Below are positions 16,738-24,495 of a stretch of DNA of 53,009 nt, piece by piece (positions within the stretch are counted from its first letter, which is position 1; every line of letters starts with the position of its first letter). Position numbers and translations under genes: made by a program. Source of the DNA: Pedobacter sp. (GTDB lineage Bacteria; Bacteroidota; Bacteroidia; Sphingobacteriales; Sphingobacteriaceae); the NCBI GenBank assembly GCA_014377665.1, contig JACMPF010000079.1:1-53009 (forward strand), given 5' to 3'. The notes under the pieces were generated by a model. That model saw nothing but the letters and a program-made list of their open reading frames with translations. It searched no databases and was not told the origin of the DNA.

Positions 16738-17697
16738 AGTAAAATTACTTTTATTTAATGCTTCAATGACCCAACCTTTGCCCCATTCCTCCTTCTGCTG
16801 GCCCGTCCATAAGAACGGGTAAAATATCCTCTTTTGGAATCGCGGAGGTAAATATTTCTGCCAGTTGGTGCCGCCAGTTGCAGCTATGTTTACAGGATCA
16901 CGCTCCAAATATCGAACGGCAGATTTGTAATGAGATAATGGCCATTCCACATTTACATGTATGTCCAATTTCCTTAATTCAGCTGCCAGTTGAGAAGTGT
17001 CTTGTCCTTCCCTTTCCAATCTGTGATACAATGCAGAAAAGTTGTTGTATTGCTTTTTCTTTATAAGTTCTAAAAGTTGGTCTGAGTACTTACTAATGAA
17101 CTGCTTAAGCGTCAATGTTTGCTTGCCGCTTGCCAGTTCTGTTGCACCGAACTTCCAATAGATATTTTCAAATTGTTCCTCGAGGGAAGTATTCTGTAAT
17201 TCCTCCCTTCTACTTTTATCAACTAACCGAATGAAGTCAGTAGCACAGATTTCTATCATTCTATATTGAGCGGATTGAAAACCACTGGCAGGTAAGAGCG
17301 ACATTCTAAACTTTAAGAACTGGTCCCGTTCCATTCCGTCTACCATTACGTGAAATGAGGTGACCAAGGCGTTAAAATAGGTATTAATTCGTTTCACCCG
17401 ATTGGTGAAGAATTTTGCTGTAAGTTGCTGATGATTGGCAATCTGTTCGCATTCGTGGAGTGAAAGCTTAAAGTACAGCTCCGTGATCTGATGATACATG
17501 ATGAAAATCTCTTCATCAGGAAAGGGAGTCTTAGGACTTTGAAGGCTTAATAGGGTGTCTAAATGGATATAATCCCAGTAGGTGAGGAAGTCAGCATATA
17601 GCAAGCCATCTAGGTATGCCGACATATCCTGGCCCATAGCAGCATATTTCTCCTGTAACTTGTCTAATTTTTCTTTGATCTCTGGGGTAAGTTCCAT
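16735..17697 (-). CDS. tryptophan 2,3-dioxygenase family haem protein
   Basis: A 320-residue member of the tryptophan 2,3-dioxygenase superfamily. Known TDO oxidises L-tryptophan to N-formylkynurenine. Core features are kept: IFIMYHQITELYFK with the distal His H69, FRMSLLPASGFQSAQYR (130-146) with R131 expected at the substrate carboxylate, the proximal haem ligand H256, and T274 in AATGGTNW. However, the usual G-T-G-G-S-S-G-Y loop is replaced by ATGGTNWQKYLP, and the C-terminal tail differs from canonical TDO. Activity on tryptophan is therefore likely but not certain. It lies 9 bases after the SerB-like gene and 23 bases before ilvE. No kynurenine-pathway genes are in the window. Confidence 0.82.
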   Translation of the reverse strand: MELTPEIKEKLDKLQEKYAAMGQDMSAYLDGLLYADFLTYWDYIHLDTLLSLQSPKTPFPDEEIFIMYHQITELYFKLSLHECEQIANHQQLTAKFFTNRVKRINTYFNALVTSFHVMVDGMERDQFLKFRMSLLPASGFQSAQYRMIEICATDFIRLVDKSRREELQNTSLEEQFENIYWKFGATELASGKQTLTLKQFISKYSDQLLELIKKKQYNNFSALYHRLEREGQDTSQLAAELRKLDIHVNVEWPLSHYKSAVRYLERDPVNIAATGGTNWQKYLPPRFQKRIFYPFLWTGQQKEEWGKGWVIEALNKSNFT

Positions 17698-17706
17698 AAT
17701 TAATGG

Positions 17707-19005
17707 TTAATAAAGAACTCTGAATTTGATCGTATGTTCGATCTTTTTCAAAGATTTAAACACTTGATCATCATATTGTGCATTGATATCTGTAATCACA
17801 TATCCGATAACTGTGTTCGTCATCAGGAATTGCCCTACGATATTGATATCATGGTTAGCGAAAACCGTGTTTACCTGAGCCATGATACCTGGTACATTTT
17901 TATGAATGTGAATTAGGCGATGTGACTTGTCAATTCTTGGTAGCTGTAGATTGGGGAAATTATTACTAAGGTATGTAGTTCCTGTGTTCATGAAATCAAT
18001 CATCCTTTTCGGGATAAAGTTTGCATGTCGGGGATTCTGTTTGAGGTCTTCAAACACCACTATGCCCTTTTGAGTGCATGCAGTAATATCCAGCTTAGTT
18101 TTCGCACTGCCTAGATATCCTATTGTTTTAAGTTTTAAGGCTCTTTCCAATTTCTCTGCTTCGATCTTTTCGCCATCGGCAAGTAGCATCATATGGACAT
18201 CAGCTACGTACTTTTCTTCAAATGTGGGCTTATGCCTTATAGAGAATCCGTCTCTCTTCAACATCTCCAGACTTTCGGTAGGTGCATCTCCTATTACCAA
18301 GCAAAGAATTCTATTTTTTGGGTATGAAATAGCCCTTGGAAGGTTATTTACATATAGAAATTCATCAAAACTAGGGGTAACGTGATCAGCCTTTTCAACT
18401 ATACTGGCCCTTGAAATGTTTTCAGTAAAGGCATAGAACTTTTTAATTAGACCACTTTCTCTTAATTGGAAATCGGAATATCCATCGCCAATACCGTACA
18501 AATTACCTTCCAGGTTCATTTGACTAACGAGCTTTACTTTGCCACCTTCTTCACTTAATGGATTAGCGTGGTCATAGTCAATGATGTTCCCATCCCCTGT
18601 TGTGACAAAGGTATTGGCATAGATATTTTCTTTTTTAATATGATACTGACTTACTACAGGTGTAATGAATTCTTTGAAGCCGCCAGAAATGATAAGAACT
18701 TCATCAGCATGTGCTTTAAAAAATGCTGCATTTCTGGAGAAAGACGCAGAAACCTTTTTCTTTAACCTAGTAATTAATTGTTTTAGATGGTCTTCATTGG
18801 CTTCTAAAAGCTTAACCCTCTGTGCAAGGCTTTCGCTAAAAGACAGCTTTCCTTCCATAGAGAGATTAGTATATTCTTCAATCTTTTGAAATATTGCTTC
18901 TTTATCAGGATGTTTCTTTAGAGATATACGGGCCAGTTCATCTAGCGCCTCTACTTGCGTAAATGTGCTATCGAAATCAATGATGTAATAATTTTTTTGG
19001 TTCAT
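17707..19005 (-). CDS. SerB-type HAD phosphatase fused to a PGDH remnant and ACT domain
   Basis: A 432-residue fusion. Residues 1-220 form a phosphoserine-phosphatase-type HAD-IB domain with motif I DFDST (nucleophile D10, D12), motif II SGG (S107), K156, and motif IV GDGYSD (D174, D178). Residues 232-325 resemble the N-terminal substrate-domain half of 3-phosphoglycerate dehydrogenase, but the whole NAD-binding domain is missing. Residues 330-432 resemble the end of SerA: a stretch like NFPNLQLP followed by an ACT domain (RLIHIHKNVPGIM to the terminal LY). It probably dephosphorylates phosphoserine in serine synthesis, with the SerA-like/ACT part as an amino-acid sensor. The gene begins 1 base after the SDR gene ends. 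Confidence 0.85.
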   Translation of the reverse strand: MNQKNYYIIDFDSTFTQVEALDELARISLKKHPDKEAIFQKIEEYTNLSMEGKLSFSESLAQRVKLLEANEDHLKQLITRLKKKVSASFSRNAAFFKAHADEVLIISGGFKEFITPVVSQYHIKKENIYANTFVTTGDGNIIDYDHANPLSEEGGKVKLVSQMNLEGNLYGIGDGYSDFQLRESGLIKKFYAFTENISRASIVEKADHVTPSFDEFLYVNNLPRAISYPKNRILCLVIGDAPTESLEMLKRDGFSIRHKPTFEEKYVADVHMMLLADGEKIEAEKLERALKLKTIGYLGSAKTKLDITACTQKGIVVFEDLKQNPRHANFIPKRMIDFMNTGTTYLSNNFPNLQLPRIDKSHRLIHIHKNVPGIMAQVNTVFANHDINIVGQFLMTNTVIGYVITDINAQYDDQVFKSLKKIEHTIKFRVLY

Positions 19006-19006
19006 T

Positions 19007-19975
19007 TTAAATGTGTTTTAACGCCTCACAGGTTTCTTTAATGGATTGCTTTAGGGGTTTAAATTGTATTCCTGTTGTAAGTTTGATTTTTTCGTTTTCA
19101 TAAAGGCTTTCATTCATACTGCTCTTAGCTGCGTCATGGGTTAGCGCTGGAGTCTTAGATGTAAAAAAAGACGCTACTTTTGCTGCTCTCCATGCTATGC
19201 CTAACATCCATGGTGTAGCTTCTTTTGAAGGGGGCTTAACCCCAAAGCCATCAGCAATTTCTCTGAAGAATTCTTCATAGTAATAATTCTCTGCTGAAAT
19301 GGTGAAACGGTTTGATTGCTCTGCACTCTCCATAAGCGAGATCATACTTTTTGCAACGTCTGCAACATCCACGATTCCGGTAGCACCTCGTGTGTAATAG
19401 GAAAGCCCTTCTTTGACCAATTCAAATATTGCCCCGCTACCGGAAAAACCTGAATTGGCACCTATGATTACCGAGGGATTAACAATTACAGCATCCAGCC
19501 CCTCTGCAATACCCCGCCAAACTTCCATCTCTCCTTCATATTTTGAAATGGCGTAGCTATGAGCCTTAGCATCATATTCCCAAAAGTCAGTTTCAGTAAT
19601 AAGTTGGCCCTTTTTAGCATTACCAAGTGCTGCTACAGAACTGACGTGAAGGAGTCTTGCTTGATTTGATAAACATAAATTTACAATGTTGCTTGTCCCT
19701 TCAATGTTTGTCTTGAGCAGCTTTTTTTTATCTTTGGGATTGAAAGATACAAATGCCGCACAATGATAAACCTGGTGAATTCCTTCAAAGCTATCTTCCA
19801 GAGTGGCAAGATCCAGGATGTCGGCAATATACCATTCTATATTTGTATTGTTTTTCAGTAGCGCCGGTATAGCAGATTGCGCACGCTTAAGGGCACGTAC
19901 TTCTTTGCCTTGGTTGGTTAGCTGATGAACTAATTCTGATCCTAAAAATCCTGTAGCCCCTGTAATTAATATCAT
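19007..19975 (-). CDS. NAD(P)-dependent epimerase/dehydratase-like reductase (extended SDR)
   Basis: A 322-residue extended short-chain dehydrogenase. The N-terminus holds the cofactor motif G-A-T-G-F-L-G (residues 6-12), ADILD after strand 3 (51-55), and the active-site Y141-x-x-x-K145 with Ser near 112-113. This subgroup includes dihydroflavonol reductase-like and sterol dehydrogenase-like proteins, so the substrate is open. I choose the ATG at 19975; the in-frame TTG at 20002 overlaps a -7 promoter match and is unlikely. It is the first gene of the operon and ends 1 base before the phosphatase-fusion start. Why a reductase is coupled to serine, tryptophan and branched-chain genes is not clear. 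Confidence 0.85.
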   Translation of the reverse strand: MILITGATGFLGSELVHQLTNQGKEVRALKRAQSAIPALLKNNTNIEWYIADILDLATLEDSFEGIHQVYHCAAFVSFNPKDKKKLLKTNIEGTSNIVNLCLSNQARLLHVSSVAALGNAKKGQLITETDFWEYDAKAHSYAISKYEGEMEVWRGIAEGLDAVIVNPSVIIGANSGFSGSGAIFELVKEGLSYYTRGATGIVDVADVAKSMISLMESAEQSNRFTISAENYYYEEFFREIADGFGVKPPSKEATPWMLGIAWRAAKVASFFTSKTPALTHDAAKSSMNESLYENEKIKLTTGIQFKPLKQSIKETCEALKHI

Positions 19976-19999
19976 TTCATTTTTTTTAGGACTGTTTAT

Positions 20000-20007
20000 C
20001 AAAAATA
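20000..20007 (-). promoter_or_regulatory. -7 promoter element for the SDR-serB-TDO-ilvE operon
   Basis: The minus strand reads TATTTTTG, an exact match to TAnnTTTG, ending 24 bases before the SDR start codon at 19975. A second copy of the same octamer lies 14 bases upstream (20014-20021). One of the two should be the -7 box. This position also argues against a translation start at 20002. Confidence 0.5.
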
Positions 20008-20051
20008 TGAGCTCAAAAATAGATATTTGAGGCCATACATTTAAGTGCTAT

Positions 20052-21233
20052 ATGTCTTTATCCGATTTTTTTTCGCCGGTAAACCTTGAAAAATTTACGC
20101 CTAAAGCGGGTTTCTACACCAGTCAGCTAGGTTTGAAGGCTACCTTTTTTCAAGATAGTTTTCCGGATCTGGGAGAAGATAAATACGATATGGCTATAGT
20201 AGGAGTTCAAGACGACAGGGCTGCAGTTAACAATGAAGGATGTGCTTTAGCTCCTGATTATTTTAGAGAACAATTCTATACTTTACATGAGGGGCCTTAT
20301 TTTACCAGATTGGTTGATTTGGGTAATATTAGAGCGGGCGCATCTATTTCTGATACGTATGTGGCGTTGAAAATGGTGGTTTCTGAACTTGTTAAATTAA
20401 ACATCGTTCCGGTAATTATTGGTGGCGGACAAGACCTTACTTACGCACAATATCTTGCTTACGAGTTGCTGGAGCAAAAAGTAGATCTGGTGGTTATTGA
20501 TAGTAAGTTTGATTTGGATGAAGAAGATCAAGATGGATTATCTGCTAAATCTGACACTTATCTAAACAAGATCCTTTTACATCAGCCCAATTACTTATTT
20601 AATTTTAGCAACATTGGTTATCAAACCTATTTTGTAAATCAGGACAGTCTTAATGTCATGAGTAAGCTATATTTCGACGTGCACAGGCTTGGAGAATTTA
20701 GCGACGACATGGCTTTAGCTGAACCGATTGTGCGCAATGCGAATATGATCAGTTTTGATATTGGTTCCATACGTTCATCAGATGCGGGAGCCAACGCTAA
20801 TTCCAGTCCCAACGGTTTCTATGGCGAACAAGCTTGTCGAATTTCACGTTATGCAGGAATGAGTGATAAATTAACTTCAATTGGGTTTTATGAATTCAAC
20901 CCTGCTTTTGATCAGAATGGGCAGACAGCTATGTTACTAGCACAAATTGTTTGGTACTTCATGGACGGCTTTTACAATCGTAAGAAAGATTTTCCACTTA
21001 CTCCAAAATCTCAATACCTCATTTACAGAGCAAGTTTAAATGATGGATCTGGGGAGATGTTGTTTGTAAAAAGCAAGAAGTCTGATCGCTGGTGGATGCA
21101 GGTTCCTTATCCAACAGGGGTATCCAAAAATGAGCGGTTTCACCTGGTGCCTTGCCGCTATGAAGACTATACCACAGCAGTAACGGGTGAAATGCCTGAT
21201 TTATGGTGGAGAACGTTTCAAAAACTACTATAA
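20052..21233 (+). CDS. arginase/formimidoylglutamase-fold protein with lost metal ligands
   Basis: A 393-residue protein with the ureohydrolase (arginase/agmatinase/HutG) fold, usually annotated formimidoylglutamase in Bacteroidota. Three signature loops are present, but several Mn ligands are altered: GG(D/G)H has become GGGQDLT (Q127), D-A-H-x-D has become DSKFD (D150, K152, D154), and S-F-D-x-D has become SFDIGSIRSSD (D236 kept, G238 in place of the second Asp). About three of six usual ligands are gone, so hydrolase activity is doubtful. The N-terminal part (about 1-60) and a C-terminal tail rich in W/Y/P (about 310-393) are extra compared with classical enzymes. It is divergent from the SDR operon and monocistronic. 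Role unknown. Confidence 0.8.
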   Translation: MSLSDFFSPVNLEKFTPKAGFYTSQLGLKATFFQDSFPDLGEDKYDMAIVGVQDDRAAVNNEGCALAPDYFREQFYTLHEGPYFTRLVDLGNIRAGASISDTYVALKMVVSELVKLNIVPVIIGGGQDLTYAQYLAYELLEQKVDLVVIDSKFDLDEEDQDGLSAKSDTYLNKILLHQPNYLFNFSNIGYQTYFVNQDSLNVMSKLYFDVHRLGEFSDDMALAEPIVRNANMISFDIGSIRSSDAGANANSSPNGFYGEQACRISRYAGMSDKLTSIGFYEFNPAFDQNGQTAMLLAQIVWYFMDGFYNRKKDFPLTPKSQYLIYRASLNDGSGEMLFVKSKKSDRWWMQVPYPTGVSKNERFHLVPCRYEDYTTAVTGEMPDLWWRTFQKLL

Positions 21234-21271
21234 TTTTACACTTATCCTTTATCTTTAAATCGTTAACTAGT

Positions 21272-21300
21272 TATATTTGATTTTTACTACGTATGTAGTA
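21272..21300 (+). promoter_or_regulatory. promoter and inverted repeat before the tlpA-like gene
   Basis: TATATTTG (21272-21279) matches the -7 consensus exactly. It is followed by an inverted repeat, TACTAC-GTAT-GTAGTA (21285-21300), which begins about where transcription should start. It may be an operator or a 5'-end hairpin. The -33 region is not clear. Confidence 0.45.
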
Positions 21301-21331
21301 GTTACAAGTTATAATCAAGTATTGAAAATAT

Positions 21332-22477
21332 ATGAAAAAGATTGTTTTTAGTGCGATGTGCCTACTGCCAATTGCCTCATTCGCGCAAAAGGAATTTACT
21401 TTGCAAGGAAAAGTAGGCTCTCTAAATGCTCCTGCTAAAGCTTATTTAAGTTATAGATCGGGTACAGAACAAGTTCTTGATTCTGCTGTTCTACAAAATG
21501 GAGAATTTACTTTTAGTGGTAATGTTACCTCTCCAACGTCTGCAACGATTAGAATCAAACATGATGCAGTTCCTGCTAATCCGGAAAAGAGAATGTCAAT
21601 TGACGCATTGGCATTTTATCTTGAAAATACAGCTATTACTGTTTCATCGGCTGATTCCATTAAGAATGCTAAGATCAAAGGATCTTGGGTGAATTGGGAC
21701 AGCCAAAGACTTAAAGAAAGTTTGATGCCCTATACCCTTCAGATGAATGCTTTAAACGCAGAGTACATGAGTAAGAGTCCAGAGGAGAGAAAAGACAAAG
21801 CATTTATGGATGGTTTGAATGCTCGCGCAGAAGCAATTAGTAGTAAGATGACGGATGTAAGCCGTGACTTTGCATTTAACAATACTCAGTATTATATCGG
21901 CTTAGTAGCTTTTAGGAACTATATGGGGTATGATATTGATGCGGTTAAACTGAGTCCTGAGTTTGAGCGTTTTGCTCCAAATGTTAAGAATAGTGTATTA
22001 GGAAAAACCATTGCAGGTCAGCTTAAGGCAGCCAATATAAGTGGAGTTGGTCAGATGGCTATGGATTTCATACAAAATGATGTGAATGATAAGCCGGTGA
22101 AGCTATCTGATTTCAAAGGCAAATATGTTTTGCTTGATTTCTGGGCTTCGTGGTGCGGACCATGTAGGGCAGAAAATCCGAACGTAGTTGCCGCCTACAA
22201 AACTTATAAGGACAAAAATTTCACCGTATTGGGTGTTTCCCTGGATCAGCCAGGTAAGAAAGACTTATGGCTGCAAGCTATCGCAAAAGATGGTTTGACA
22301 TGGACTCACGTGTCGGATTTAAAATTCTGGGACAATGCGGTAGCCAAACAATATGGTATTCAGGCTATACCTGCCAATTATCTGATTGATCCCACTGGAA
22401 AGATTGTTGCTAAGAACATCAGAGGTGAGGAACTACAAAAGAAATTGGCAGATCTTTTAAATAGGGGTACTAAGTAA
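21332..22477 (+). CDS. TlpA-like thiol-disulfide protein with N-terminal DUF4369
   Basis: A 381-residue exported protein. A signal peptide (about 1-18, ending ASFAQ) is followed by a beta-rich DUF4369-like domain (about 20-120, FTLQGKVGSLNAPAKAYLSY), a helical linker (about 130-230), and a C-terminal TlpA/AhpC-TSA thioredoxin domain (about 240-381). The active site is C275-G-P-C278 in WASWCGPCRAENP, and the cis-proline lies in IQAIPANYLID. Such proteins reduce or isomerise disulfides in the periplasm, for example in cytochrome c maturation or during oxidative stress. It is a single gene, convergent with an OmpA-like gene. Its stop codon forms part of an inverted repeat (22475-22601). Confidence 0.92.
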   Translation: MKKIVFSAMCLLPIASFAQKEFTLQGKVGSLNAPAKAYLSYRSGTEQVLDSAVLQNGEFTFSGNVTSPTSATIRIKHDAVPANPEKRMSIDALAFYLENTAITVSSADSIKNAKIKGSWVNWDSQRLKESLMPYTLQMNALNAEYMSKSPEERKDKAFMDGLNARAEAISSKMTDVSRDFAFNNTQYYIGLVAFRNYMGYDIDAVKLSPEFERFAPNVKNSVLGKTIAGQLKAANISGVGQMAMDFIQNDVNDKPVKLSDFKGKYVLLDFWASWCGPCRAENPNVVAAYKTYKDKNFTVLGVSLDQPGKKDLWLQAIAKDGLTWTHVSDLKFWDNAVAKQYGIQAIPANYLIDPTGKIVAKNIRGEELQKKLADLLNRGTK

Positions 22478-22601
22478 CGAGCAAAATCACCGTTCTCTTC
22501 ATCCGCTGGAATCTTGGCTCTTGAATTAGGGCAAACATTCCTAGGCGTCTTCTGAGAAGATAATTTTGCTTTTGGAACCGGCTTCGTGGGGTTCCTCGTT
22601 A
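22475..22601. other. nested inverted repeats between convergent stop codons
   Basis: TAACGAG (22475-22481), which includes the tlpA-like stop, pairs with CTCGTTA (22595-22601), which includes the ompA-like stop. GCAAAAT (22481-22487) pairs with ATTTTGC (22563-22569). A third hairpin, GGAACC/GGTTCC (22574-22579 with 22590-22595), lies between them, and a short palindrome, TCTTCTGAGAAGA, lies at 22548-22560. Together these could fold as a three-way junction in either transcript. It probably works as a bidirectional terminator or 3'-end structure; a small RNA is possible. Confidence 0.45.
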
Positions 22602-23126
22602 ATTTCTTGTTACTTCTACTCTTCTATTTAATATTCTACCAGCTTCTGTCTTGTTATCAGCTATAGGTTTAGATTCTCCGTTACCGTTAATGGTGAAATT
22701 ACTTCCATCTAATCCGCCATTTACCAAATAGGTTTTTACGGAGTTTGCGCGATCTACTGAGAGAGACTGGTTACGCTCTGCTGATCCTTCTGCAGAAGAA
22801 TTACCATTGAGTATGAATTTAGCAGTTGGTTCTTTTTTGATTTCTGCGATTACTTTATCAAGGATTGCATAGGAAGAAGTTTTTAGAACGTCAGAGTTAA
22901 ACTCGAACTGTACATTTTTGAAGTTAAAGTTCGGTTTTTCTACAGGCGCTGGTTCTTCTAATTTTTGAACAGGAGGAGTTTCAGGTTGTTTAGTCTCTAT
23001 TGGCGTCTCTTTAACTGTTGGTGCAGGTACAGGTTTAGCAGCTAGTTTTTTTGTCTTACAGGAAAAGAGCGAGATGCTCAATAGCCCGAATAATACAGGA
23101 AGTAAGATACTTTTTGTTAATTTCAT
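22599..23126 (-). CDS. OmpA-family lipoprotein
   Basis: A 175-residue lipoprotein. The signal peptide ends in lipobox SLFSC (C23). A proline- and glutamate-rich linker (about 30-66) reaches across the periplasm, and an OmpA C-terminal peptidoglycan-binding domain (about 68-175) follows, with FEFNSDVLKTSSYAILDKV, NQSLSVDRANSVKTYLV and a final NRRVEV. It should tether the outer membrane to peptidoglycan, as Pal does. It is monocistronic and divergent from the GH105 gene across a 260-base gap, which probably holds both promoters. Confidence 0.9.
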   Translation of the reverse strand: MKLTKSILLPVLFGLLSISLFSCKTKKLAAKPVPAPTVKETPIETKQPETPPVQKLEEPAPVEKPNFNFKNVQFEFNSDVLKTSSYAILDKVIAEIKKEPTAKFILNGNSSAEGSAERNQSLSVDRANSVKTYLVNGGLDGSNFTINGNGESKPIADNKTEAGRILNRRVEVTRN

Positions 23127-23386
23127 TTGTGTTGTTTGTTAAAATTTAATTATTTGCAAGCATAAAATGTTCAGCCATATTTCGCGCCATAAATGTTGTA
23201 ACATTGTGGTTATATAACGAAGCTAAGTATGTTTTCTTACGTCTTGGATGTTTTGTTATATCCTCAAGAGTATAAACTCTCAATTCCATCATATTCTTCG
23301 AAATTAATATTTATTCTCACGAAGTTATTACAAACGCTTTTTTTTAAATAATTATTCCTAGGTTTAAAAAGCCGAATATTAAACTA
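23127..23386. other. 260-base divergent intergenic region
   Basis: This AT-rich gap separates the divergent starts of the OmpA-like and GH105 genes and is the longest gene-free stretch in the window. I see no RNA gene or long repeat. On the minus strand TATGCTTG (23158-23165) is one mismatch from the -7 consensus for the OmpA-like gene. The region should hold the promoters and any operator for the glycoside hydrolase pair. Confidence 0.4.
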
Positions 23387-24487
23387 ATGATCAGATTTCT
23401 AATAGTATACATTATCGCCATTTACTCAAATGTTGCGACAGCACAAAGTTCTATTCTTTCTAGGGATTCTATATTAAAGCACATGAAAAAGGTCGGAGCC
23501 TGGCAGATCAATGAATTTAAAGAAGGTAAAGTGAAAATCCCTAAGACAAACTGGGAAAATGGAGCCCTGTATGCTGGTATAATGGCGCTGAAAAGTGTTG
23601 ATAATGACAAAGCATATTATGATTTTCTGTACGGCATTGGTGAGAGCAATCATTGGGACATGGGCCGGAACCATCTTTTCGCCGATGATTATTGCGTTGC
23701 TCAGTTGTATACGCAGCTTTATTTGGAGTATAAAGATCCAAAAATGATCAATAAATGGGTCGGTCTGGCGGATACCCTAGTTGCCCATCAATTTAATGAG
23801 CCTTTAAAAGTAGTTCCGAATATCAACCTACGAGAGTGGGCTTGGTGTGATGCCTTATTTATGGGCCCACCATCGCTAGCCTATTTGTCTACTGCAAAAA
23901 AAGACTTAAAATATTTGAAGAAGGCAGATACCCTTTGGTGGAAGACTTCAGCATATCTATATGATAAAAAGGCCCATTTGTACTATCGCGATAGTCGCTT
24001 TTTTGACATGAGAGAAAAGAATGGAGCAAATGTATTTTGGTCACGTGGAAATGGCTGGGTAATGGGTGGACTCGTCCGAATGATGAATAACATGCCTAAA
24101 AACTTCCCGCAAAGGAAGAAGTTTGAAAGCCAATTCATCGAAATGGCGGAGAAGGTTGCAAGCCTACAGCAGCCGGATGGTAGCTGGCATGCTTCTTTAC
24201 TGGATCCGGTAACTTTTAGTGAAAAAGAGACCAGCGGAACCGGCTTCTTTTGCTACGCAATGACATGGGGAGTCCGCAAAGGATTACTTTCAAAGGAAAA
24301 ATATTTACCAATTATAGAAAAGGCCTGGAAGGCACTAACTTCTTCAGTTCATCCTAACGGGAAATTAGGCTATGTGCAGAAAGTAGGAGATCAACCTGGG
24401 GCTGCAGGTTATGAAAGCACCAATGTTTACGGCGTAGGCGCATTTTTACTTGCAGGTAGCGAATTGTATCAATTATATAAAAAATAA
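23387..24487 (+). CDS. glycoside hydrolase family 105 (unsaturated rhamnogalacturonyl hydrolase type)
   Basis: A 366-residue secreted (alpha/alpha)6-barrel enzyme. It has a signal peptide (about 1-19, ending NVATAQ), then the family's conserved pieces: WENGALYAGIMAL, HLFADDYCVAQLY with paired Asp, EWAWCDALFMGPPSLAYL, and FWSRGNGWVMGGL. This matches YteR/YesR-type GH88/105 enzymes, which remove 4,5-unsaturated uronic acid from rhamnose in oligosaccharides made by polysaccharide lyases. The gene is followed after 8 bases by a rhamnosidase-like gene, so together they would strip uronate and then rhamnose from rhamnogalacturonan or a similar glycan. No lyase or SusCD pair is in the window. Confidence 0.9.
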   Translation: MIRFLIVYIIAIYSNVATAQSSILSRDSILKHMKKVGAWQINEFKEGKVKIPKTNWENGALYAGIMALKSVDNDKAYYDFLYGIGESNHWDMGRNHLFADDYCVAQLYTQLYLEYKDPKMINKWVGLADTLVAHQFNEPLKVVPNINLREWAWCDALFMGPPSLAYLSTAKKDLKYLKKADTLWWKTSAYLYDKKAHLYYRDSRFFDMREKNGANVFWSRGNGWVMGGLVRMMNNMPKNFPQRKKFESQFIEMAEKVASLQQPDGSWHASLLDPVTFSEKETSGTGFFCYAMTWGVRKGLLSKEKYLPIIEKAWKALTSSVHPNGKLGYVQKVGDQPGAAGYESTNVYGVGAFLLAGSELYQLYKK

Positions 24488-24495
24488 ACTCATTT

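Noticed and set aside
22478-22598. A tRNA or known housekeeping small RNA in the structured convergent gap
   Set aside because: There is no T-loop GTTCRANNC, no anticodon-arm pattern and no CCA end; only the nested inverted repeats are supported.
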